From Bacteroidia bacterium (lineage in GTDB: Bacteria; Bacteroidota; Bacteroidia; Bacteroidales; Azobacteroidaceae), in contig BNTT01000129.1 in the NCBI GenBank assembly GCA_025996815.1, positions 1 through 8,951 of the forward strand: a DNA stretch of 8,951 nt. Direction: 5' to 3'. Below are positions 4,256 through 8,951 of this stretch, piece by piece; the stretch's first letter is position 1; each line of letters begins with the position of its first letter. A program made the position numbers and the translations under genes. A model generated the notes under the pieces. That model was not told the origin of the DNA. It saw only the letters and a program-made list of their open reading frames with translations, and searched no databases.

Positions 4256-5385
4256 AATGTGGCATCCAACCAACGCAATAAAAATACGTTGTAAACACGG
4301 TAGAACGTCTTTTCGGGCGTTTCAATCGTGCAAATCATCTCTTTTTCAAGCAGAGCATCCAATGCCTTTTTTGCCGATGATGCACCGCCGACTTTATATT
4401 TATGCAAGAAGGTTTGTGCCTGAATTTCAGATACTTGCCCCTCTTTGGCAATGGCAATCAGGAGTCGCCATTGCACCGGAGCGAGCAGGCTGCGATATTG
4501 CATATAAGTAACTTGTTGCAGGCTCAACTGTTCGCTGCAAACCTGCTTTGCAACCTCCTGTGTGATGTTTTTCTCCGGTCGGGCAAACATATTGTTGCAA
4601 ATCACCTGCGTATAAAAAGTGTGGGAGAGTGTCCACGAAAGAACAAAATCAACCGCCTCCTCATCAATTGTCCGGTTGCGTTCTTCAAACTTTTCGTGGA
4701 TAAACTGCTTATATTTCATCTCCGGAATCTCCTGTAAACCAAGCATTTGAGTACTCGAAAAGAACGGGCGGTCGGCAGTATTAAACATTTCAAGCATCAG
4801 GTGTTTTTTGCTACCGCTAAAAATAAATTGACTGTTTTTGAGCGTTTGGATAATGGTTCGCAGCAATGCCTCCGTATTCGTTTCGGGATAGTTGATAACC
4901 TGTTGAAATTCATCAATAGCCAACACCACTTTCACCTGTTGGCTGTCTAAAAACAGGAAAATGCTGCGCAAAGTGTGCTCACATTCCTCCGACCGCGTAA
5001 ATTCAAAATGGATTTCAGGCTCGCTGCTCAGCACATTGTAGGTGATAACCGGACGAAAACCTTTTAGAACGTCAAGAAAGCGTTTGCCAAACCCCTTTTT
5101 TTCGGGAAAACGCTTAAAAATCGTCAATGCCAACGCTTCGGTGAAGTCCTTTAAATTTTGACTCGCGTAGATGTCGGTATAGATACAGATAAAATTTTCG
5201 TGCTCTAAACGTTCAAAAAGTCGATAAATCAGGGCAGATTTTCCTAATCTTCGATTAGAAATAAGCGTCACATTGACCTCATTTTTCATGCAACGCTCCA
5301 AGATATTCAGTTCTTGCTCGCGGTCGCAAAAATACTTTTCAGAGGCATAACCTACTGTTACAAAAGGATTTAATTCTTTATTCAT
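4252..5385 (-). CDS. AAA+ ATPase with C-terminal winged-helix region (ATPase_2 / STAND-like)
   Basis: This 377-residue protein opens NPFVTVGYASEKYFCDREQE, the usual start of a large Bacteroidota group of archaeal-type ATPases. The Walker A is SNRRLGKS (43-50), with S where G or A is textbook. The Walker B is VVLAIDEF (153-160, D158 and E159) and a sensor-1-like FIFSGSKKHL spans 187-196. The C-terminal part (about 300-377) looks like a winged helix: HKYKVGGASSAKKALDALL then EKEMICTI and a terminal FLLRWLD. The length is typical and the gene appears intact. These proteins are expected to act as nucleotide-driven switches, often in mobile or defence loci, but the substrate is unknown. It is divergent from gpmI; a 16-bp-arm palindrome overlaps its promoter. 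A paralogue is cut by the right edge of the window. Confidence 0.9.
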   Translation of the reverse strand: MNKELNPFVTVGYASEKYFCDREQELNILERCMKNEVNVTLISNRRLGKSALIYRLFERLEHENFICIYTDIYASQNLKDFTEALALTIFKRFPEKKGFGKRFLDVLKGFRPVITYNVLSSEPEIHFEFTRSEECEHTLRSIFLFLDSQQVKVVLAIDEFQQVINYPETNTEALLRTIIQTLKNSQFIFSGSKKHLMLEMFNTADRPFFSSTQMLGLQEIPEMKYKQFIHEKFEERNRTIDEEAVDFVLSWTLSHTFYTQVICNNMFARPEKNITQEVAKQVCSEQLSLQQVTYMQYRSLLAPVQWRLLIAIAKEGQVSEIQAQTFLHKYKVGGASSAKKALDALLEKEMICTIETPEKTFYRVYNVFLLRWLDATF

Positions 5386-5419
5386 ATCAATTATAAATTA
5401 TCAATTACCAATTAGAGTG

Positions 5420-5449
5420 CAAAGATACAAATTATTTTCATCACACAAA
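5420..5449 (-). promoter_or_regulatory. Promoter of the AAA+ ATPase gene
   Basis: Minus strand: -7 box TATCTTTG at 5427-5420, with TTTG at 5449-5446, 18 bp upstream. The upstream element lies inside the left arm of the inverted repeat at 5435-5477, so a protein bound there would block it. The leader is about 30 nt. Confidence 0.68.
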
Positions 5450-5477
5450 AGGTGTCACACTTTTTGTGTGATGAAAA
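5435..5477. promoter_or_regulatory. Palindrome between divergent ATPase and gpmI, candidate operator
   Basis: TTTTCATCACACAAAA (5435-5450) is the exact reverse complement of 5462-5477, with an 11-nt centre that itself contains GTGTCACAC. Neither side has the geometry of a gene-end terminator because both neighbours start here. Overlap with the ATPase -33 element suggests a binding site for a dimeric regulator or a cruciform; the binder is unknown. Confidence 0.5.
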
Positions 5478-5508
5478 CTCCGGTTTTAATTCGCTTTTTA
5501 GTGTATGA

Positions 5509-5539
5509 TTGCGGATAATCAAAAAAAAGTGTAACTTTG
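5509..5539 (+). promoter_or_regulatory. gpmI promoter
   Basis: A -7 box TAACTTTG lies at 5532-5539, with TTG at 5509-5511 about 20 bp upstream. It is followed by an A-rich 26-nt leader with no Shine-Dalgarno, as usual for highly expressed Bacteroidota genes. Confidence 0.7.
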
Positions 5540-5565
5540 CACCGCAAAATTAAAAATAAAAAACA

Positions 5566-7095
5566 ATGGCAAAAAAGAAAGCATTATTGGTTATCCTCGA
5601 CGGTTGGGGATTTGGCGACCACACGAAGCGTGACGTAATCTCCTCTACGCCAACGCCTTACTGGGACAGTTTGTTGAAAACCTATCCGTATTCGCAGTTG
5701 CAAGCCTCCGGTGAAAACGTGGGCTTGCCCGACGGACAAATGGGCAATTCGGAAGTGGGACACCTCAATATCGGTGCCGGACGTGTTGTGTATCAAGACC
5801 TTGTGAAAATCAACAAGGCGTGTCGCGAAAACACGATTTTGGAAAACGAAGAAATCAAGCGCGCGTACAGTTACGCCAAGAAAAACGGCAAACAGATACA
5901 TCTGATGGGGCTTGTTTCCAACGGCGGCGTGCACAGTTCGCTGGAGCATCTGCTGAAACTGACCGACATCAGCAAGTCGTATGGCATCGACAAGACGTTT
6001 GTGCACTGCTTTATGGACGGTCGCGATACCGACCCCAAGAGCGGCGCGGGCTTTCTGAAAGAGTTGGAAGCCCATCTGAAAACGTCCACCGGACATATCG
6101 CCTCGGTCGTCGGTCGCTACTATGCGATGGACCGCGACAAACGTTGGGAGCGCGTGAAAGAAGCCTACGACCTGCTCGTGAGTGGGGTGGGGGAGGCGAC
6201 CGAAAATCCCGTTGCCGCTGTCGAAAAATCCTATCGCGATGGTTTGACCGACGAATTTATCAAGCCAATCGTCTGCACGAAGGGCGGAAAACCCCTCGCA
6301 GTGATTCAGGACGGCGATGTGGTGATTTTCTTCAACTACCGCAACGACCGCGCCAAAGAATTGACCGTCGTGCTGTCGCAGCAGGAGATGCCTGAGCAGG
6401 GGATGCACACTATTCCAAACCTGCAATATTTCACGATGACACCTTACGATGCAAGTTTCAAAAACGTGCATATTTTATTTGATAAAGACAACGTAACCAA
6501 CACGTTAGGTGAGTATCTTTCAAGTAAAGGTTTAAAACAATTGCACACCGCCGAAACGGAAAAATACGCCCACGTGACGTTCTTTTTCAACGGCGGACGC
6601 GAAGCCCCCTTCGACGGCGAGGAGCGCATCCTCGTGGCAAGTCCGAAAGTGGCAACCTACGACCTGCAACCCGAAATGTCTGCCCACGAAGTGAAAGACA
6701 ATTTGGAAAAAGCCATCCAATCCCAAAAATTCGACTTCATCGTGGTGAACTACGCCAACGGCGATATGGTAGGTCACACAGGCATTTACAGCGCGATTGG
6801 AAAAGCCGTAGTAGCGGTCGATGCCTGCCTGAAAGCCACCATCGAAGCCGCCAAAGCCAACGGCTACGAGGCAATCATCATCGCCGACCACGGCAACGCC
6901 GACTACGCCATCAACGACGACGGCACGCCCAACACGGCACATTCCCTGAATCCGGTGCCTTTCGTCTATGTGTCCGAAAGCAAAGCCGCCAAAGTAGAAA
7001 ACGGCAAACTGGCGGACGTAGCCCCCAGCATTTTGCATATTTTGGGGCTGGAGCAGCCGAAAGAAATGACGGGGCGGAATTTGATTAAGGATTGA
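5566..7095 (+). CDS. gpmI: 2,3-bisphosphoglycerate-independent phosphoglycerate mutase
   Basis: This is a full-length 509-residue cytosolic enzyme that interconverts 3- and 2-phosphoglycerate in glycolysis and gluconeogenesis through a phosphoserine intermediate, with two metal ions (usually Mn). All key residues of the family can be placed: D12 in LDGWG, catalytic S62 in [12 protein letters not shown]123 in NGGVHSS, DGRDTDP (151-157), R184 and R190 in [10 protein letters not shown]259 and R262 in FNYRNDRA, K333 in [10 protein letters not shown]400 and H404 in NGDMVGH, D441 and H442 in IADHGNAD, and H459 in TAHSLNPVP. The ATG at 5566 gives the normal N-terminus. It has its own promoter, stands alone, and ends 7 bp from the convergent methyltransferase with no hairpin between them. 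A core metabolic gene, it marks resident chromosome within the accessory stretch. Confidence 0.98.
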   Translation: MAKKKALLVILDGWGFGDHTKRDVISSTPTPYWDSLLKTYPYSQLQASGENVGLPDGQMGNSEVGHLNIGAGRVVYQDLVKINKACRENTILENEEIKRAYSYAKKNGKQIHLMGLVSNGGVHSSLEHLLKLTDISKSYGIDKTFVHCFMDGRDTDPKSGAGFLKELEAHLKTSTGHIASVVGRYYAMDRDKRWERVKEAYDLLVSGVGEATENPVAAVEKSYRDGLTDEFIKPIVCTKGGKPLAVIQDGDVVIFFNYRNDRAKELTVVLSQQEMPEQGMHTIPNLQYFTMTPYDASFKNVHILFDKDNVTNTLGEYLSSKGLKQLHTAETEKYAHVTFFFNGGREAPFDGEERILVASPKVATYDLQPEMSAHEVKDNLEKAIQSQKFDFIVVNYANGDMVGHTGIYSAIGKAVVAVDACLKATIEAAKANGYEAIIIADHGNADYAINDDGTPNTAHSLNPVPFVYVSESKAAKVENGKLADVAPSILHILGLEQPKEMTGRNLIKD

Positions 7096-7102
7096 TAAAA
7101 AA

Positions 7103-8128
7103 TTATACTTCTTTTTTCAGTAGAACGCATAAGGTTTGTGTCCTTTTGTTTGAAGTTATAAAATTTTTAGACAACATCGGATAAATTAAAGGTGCCATTC
7201 TTTTATAAAAGCTCCATTTTTTCACCCATTGGGGGAAAATACTGTGTTTTGTAATTTTATATGTACTTTTTGGAATTTTAATGACCCTTTTTTCTTTATC
7301 AAAAACAAAGTTATCCGAGGGGAAAATCAAATTTTTTATGTTTACTGACTCTTGAGGATGCTTTTTGAAATATTTTGTAAAGTCAAAGAATGAAACTTTC
7401 ACATTTAATTTTTGAGCTAAATATCTGAAAGAATCTTCGCTAAACCACCAACAATGGACAGGAGGACTGTCGGTATTCCATATCACACTGTCCGGAAAAA
7501 ACGATTTGTTCGGAGTTGTCATAATTAATGTTCCTCCAACTTTTAATAGCGAGATAAGTTTTTTTATTGACTCTTCCGGATGCTCAATGTGCTCTATAAC
7601 ATCGGTCATGAAAATAACATCGTACAGTTTAGCATTTTTATCTTCCCACGTATATACATCTGCACATACATAGAAATCACCAAACTCCTTTATCGCGTTT
7701 TCAATGGCATCCGGCGCAATATCTATGCCTATGGCATTAGCATAGCCCGCTTTGCGGAGAGCATAAGTCGTATAACCTAAACCGCAACCAACTTCCATGA
7801 TATCGGCATCCTTTGGCGGTTTTATTACGTCTGTTAAAGAAGAAATAAGGCATGTATACGATTGTCCTGCATTTGCTAAATAGTCAATAGGACGATTCTG
7901 CGACTTTATCTCTTTTGCATATTTCCAATAAAGGTCATATCCCTTAATTTCATAAATAAGGTGATAAATCGCCGTGGTATCCACCCGTGGCATCGAAAAG
8001 GAAGTATTACAGTGTGGGCAATGATAGATACCGTATAAGTCCGGCTCTTGATACCCTTTTACTGCACTCGTTTTCAGATTCGCTTCTTTTCCACATAAAA
8101 GACATTGCATTTGTTTCATTTGTTTCAT
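7103..8128 (-). CDS. SAM-dependent methyltransferase with N-terminal zinc ribbon
   Basis: This 341-residue protein has a CxxC...CxxC zinc-ribbon-like module at the N-terminus (C9, C12, C37, C40). A class I Rossmann methyltransferase of the Methyltransf_23 type follows: motif I EVGCGLG (112-118), the acidic end of strand 2 in GIDI (D136), DVIEHIEHPEE (176-186) and LLKVGGTLIMTTPN (194-207). Such two-part proteins often sit in polysaccharide or O-antigen modification loci, but no such cluster is seen here, so the substrate is open. The start is ambiguous: three in-frame ATGs (8128, 8119, 8110) lie in a 9-bp tandem repeat coding MKQMKQM, plus a TTG at 8137; the first ATG is used. The gene is AT-rich and lies about 60 bp below the 3' end of RNA copy 2 without a clear promoter of its own. 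Confidence 0.9.
   Translation of the reverse strand: MKQMKQMQCLLCGKEANLKTSAVKGYQEPDLYGIYHCPHCNTSFSMPRVDTTAIYHLIYEIKGYDLYWKYAKEIKSQNRPIDYLANAGQSYTCLISSLTDVIKPPKDADIMEVGCGLGYTTYALRKAGYANAIGIDIAPDAIENAIKEFGDFYVCADVYTWEDKNAKLYDVIFMTDVIEHIEHPEESIKKLISLLKVGGTLIMTTPNKSFFPDSVIWNTDSPPVHCWWFSEDSFRYLAQKLNVKVSFFDFTKYFKKHPQESVNIKNLIFPSDNFVFDKEKRVIKIPKSTYKITKHSIFPQWVKKWSFYKRMAPLIYPMLSKNFITSNKRTQTLCVLLKKEV
8108..8128 (-). repeat. 9-bp tandem repeat at the methyltransferase start
   Basis: On the minus strand ATGAAACAA occurs twice in tandem followed by a third ATG, giving MKQMKQM and three possible start codons in frame. Being a multiple of three, gain or loss of a unit would keep the frame and change only the number of starts. 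Confidence 0.6.
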
Positions 8129-8188
8129 TTTATTCAATTTATTAATTTATATTTTTGCATTATTATAATATGTAATTCCCGTATACAC

Positions 8189-8447
8189 ATAAAAATAGCG
8201 CGGAACAACCTTTCTGAACCCAAGGTTTCCACGCCTACACTATCTGATAAGTCGTTCCACGCCGTATCACACGGCGTTCACTAACTTATTCTTGATAGTG
8301 TTCCTTAATTAAGAAACTTATTTGTGGAAAATAGGGTTCAAGAATAAACAGCAAATCGCTATTTTTTATGTTTTTTTGTGCGTAATTATTACATTTTATG
8401 TCTTCATACTACTAATTTTTAATTGTTTTTATTCATTTTCTAATTAT
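8189..8447 (-). ncRNA. Structured non-coding RNA, copy 2 (same family as 2298-2608)
   Basis: Read on the minus strand, a promoter (8461-8454) is followed by CAGCCGATA, the motif TATGAAGACATAA (8408-8396) and a nested rod. P1 is 8366-8357 with 8200-8191 (CGCTATTTTT as the 3' arm). P2 is TGAACCC (8340-8334) with GGGTTCA (8221-8215). P3 is TTTCCAC (8330-8324) with GTGGAAA (8232-8226). P4 is CACTATC (8300-8294) with GATAGTG (8244-8238). P5 is ATAAGT (8289-8284) with ACTTAT (8252-8247). The apical hairpin is ACGCCGT (8277-8271) with ACGGCGT (8265-8259). The core is about 176 nt. The 3' end CCGCGCT then a T-tract and ATGTGT matches copy 1. P2 and P3 sit at equivalent places in copy 1 with different bases. 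Between P3 and P4 the 5' strand has 23 unpaired bases against 5, an asymmetric bubble reminiscent of 6S RNA. No ORF is credible here. Confidence 0.7.
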
Positions 8448-8453
8448 CGGCTG

Positions 8454-8461
8454 CAAAGGTA
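8454..8461 (-). promoter_or_regulatory. -7 box of RNA copy 2
   Basis: TACCTTTG on the minus strand, followed by CAGCCGATA as at copy 1. The region about 20 bp upstream is T-rich with no exact TTTG. It lies 35 bp below the stop codon of the ATPase fragment. Confidence 0.6.
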
Positions 8462-8490
8462 AATAATTTTTTTGAAAAAAAGAGCGCGTT

Positions 8491-8519
8491 ACCGATTATT
8501 TTATTTTAAAATAATCGGT
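8491..8519 (-). terminator. Perfect palindrome at the ATPase stop codon, probable terminator
   Basis: ACCGATTATTTTA (8491-8503) is the exact complement of 8507-8519 around a 3-nt loop. The arm includes the stop codon and last codons of the ATPase gene. On the minus strand a T7 run follows after about 10 nt (complement of the A-run just below 8482), farther than in a canonical terminator. It separates the ATPase transcript from the RNA promoter downstream. Confidence 0.55.
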
Positions 8520-8951
8520 TTTCAGCCAGATTTTGAATATAGGGTCTTGAATATCAATGACTTGTGCATTGACATCAATGATTTCTTTCGACAGCAATGC
8601 CTCCCTTATTTTAATGACGTTGGCTGATGTCCCCAGTTTGTATTTTTCCAAAATTTCTTGCGAACTCAACGCTGTTTCACCCGATACAATGGCTTTGAGG
8701 AAATCAATTTGCTTGTTGGTGAGCGATTCAATCAAGCCTACAAAGAGCAAACTCAGTTGATTTTTAACACCTTCATAAGCATCCATGATGATGCTCTTGT
8801 CACAGATTTGGTCAGTTCTCAGCCACGCTTGTTGGGCTAATTGTTGCACGTAGTACGAATGGTTTTCGACTAATTCTGCTAACATTTTAGCATCGTCTTT
8901 TGAGATTTCTTTCCCGGTATCGCGAAACCGCTTTTGTATGAATTTTCCCCA
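8496..8951 (-). CDS. AAA+ ATPase, C-terminal part (cut by window edge)
   Basis: The visible 151 residues begin WGKFIQKRFRDTGKEIS before the internal methionine at 8885; the frame stays open to the window edge, so the N-terminus with the Walker motifs is outside. LVENHSYYVQQLAQQAWLRT, NQLSLLFVGLIESLT and FLKAIVSGETALSS followed by ILEKYKLGTSANV are typical of the C-terminal lid and winged helix of the large Bacteroidota archaeal-type ATPase group. The end DPIFKIWLKTDYFK is the usual terminus. The layout parallels the ATPase at 4252-5385 (KYKLGTSAN versus KYKVGGASS, both ending in a PIF/VFL..WL segment), so the two are paralogues, though clearly diverged. Its substrate is unknown. A palindrome covers its stop codon. 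Confidence 0.92.
   Translation of the reverse strand, partial: WGKFIQKRFRDTGKEISKDDAKMLAELVENHSYYVQQLAQQAWLRTDQICDKSIIMDAYEGVKNQLSLLFVGLIESLTNKQIDFLKAIVSGETALSSQEILEKYKLGTSANVIKIREALLSKEIIDVNAQVIDIQDPIFKIWLKTDYFKIK

Noticed and set aside
4206..4511. Plus-strand ORFs inside the ATPase region (also 4402-4737 and 4747-4950)
   Set aside because: They are mirror frames of the ATPase, with no promoter and no recognisable protein features.
5584..6471. Long minus-strand ORF (295 codons) opposite gpmI
   Set aside because: It is antisense to a complete gpmI with all catalytic residues; the His/Val-rich product is typical of a shadow frame.
8129..8137. TTG start for the methyltransferase
   Set aside because: Three ATGs follow at once and nothing favours the TTG; the first ATG at 8128 is preferred.
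8150..8157. Plus-strand TATTTTTG box reading into the second RNA locus
   Set aside because: No upstream element lies at the right distance. The minus-strand reading aligns with RNA copy 1 in promoter, motif and 3' end, which decides the strand.

Overview
The window looks like chromosome of a member of the Bacteroidota, most likely order Bacteroidales. Promoters have the Bacteroidota form, a -7 box TAnnTTTG with a TTTG or TTG about 18-20 bp upstream, and start regions are A-rich. The encoded proteins (LeuC, GpmI, a short lipoprotein, AAA ATPases of the 'NPF...YFCDREQE' type) fit that phylum. Species cannot be named from the sequence.

Layout, left to right: the 5' end of leuC (minus, cut by the window edge). 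Upstream of it on the same strand is a two-gene MNT-HEPN toxin-antitoxin operon with a 4-base ATGA overlap. Divergent from that is a TPR-repeat protein (plus) with an acidic N-terminus. A 430-bp gap then holds a promoter, two tandem hairpins and a long rod-shaped RNA ending in a T-tract. Next come a small lipoprotein and a second, unrelated HEPN-type protein (plus), closed by a strong terminator. A repeat-rich spacer with an 18-bp-arm inverted repeat leads to a 42-codon ORF with its own good promoter. That ORF is convergent with a 377-residue AAA+ ATPase (minus). Divergent from the ATPase is gpmI (plus). A methyltransferase with an N-terminal zinc ribbon (minus) follows, then a second structured-RNA locus (minus) and the C-terminal part of another AAA+ ATPase (minus, cut by the right edge).

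Housekeeping genes (leuC, gpmI) are thus interleaved with accessory genes: two different HEPN systems, two paralogous ATPases and a sugar or surface-type methyltransferase. The lipoprotein, HEPN and methyltransferase genes look more AT-rich by eye than gpmI or the TPR gene, which fits later acquisition.

The most interesting content is non-coding. The RNA loci at about 2285-2608 (plus) and 8189-8461 (minus) appear to be two copies of one RNA family. They share the promoter and start sequence, a 13-nt motif (TATGAAGACATAA), a closing stem ending in CGCGCT plus a T-tract, and a nested rod of about 171 or 176 nt. The helices of the rod are kept while their bases differ, i.e. covariation. Size and shape recall 6S RNA or the Bacteroidales-1 motif, but I cannot assign the family without a covariance-model search. 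A fragment resembling the 3' end of the family lies just after the lipoprotein-HEPN pair, so that pair sits between two such 3' ends.
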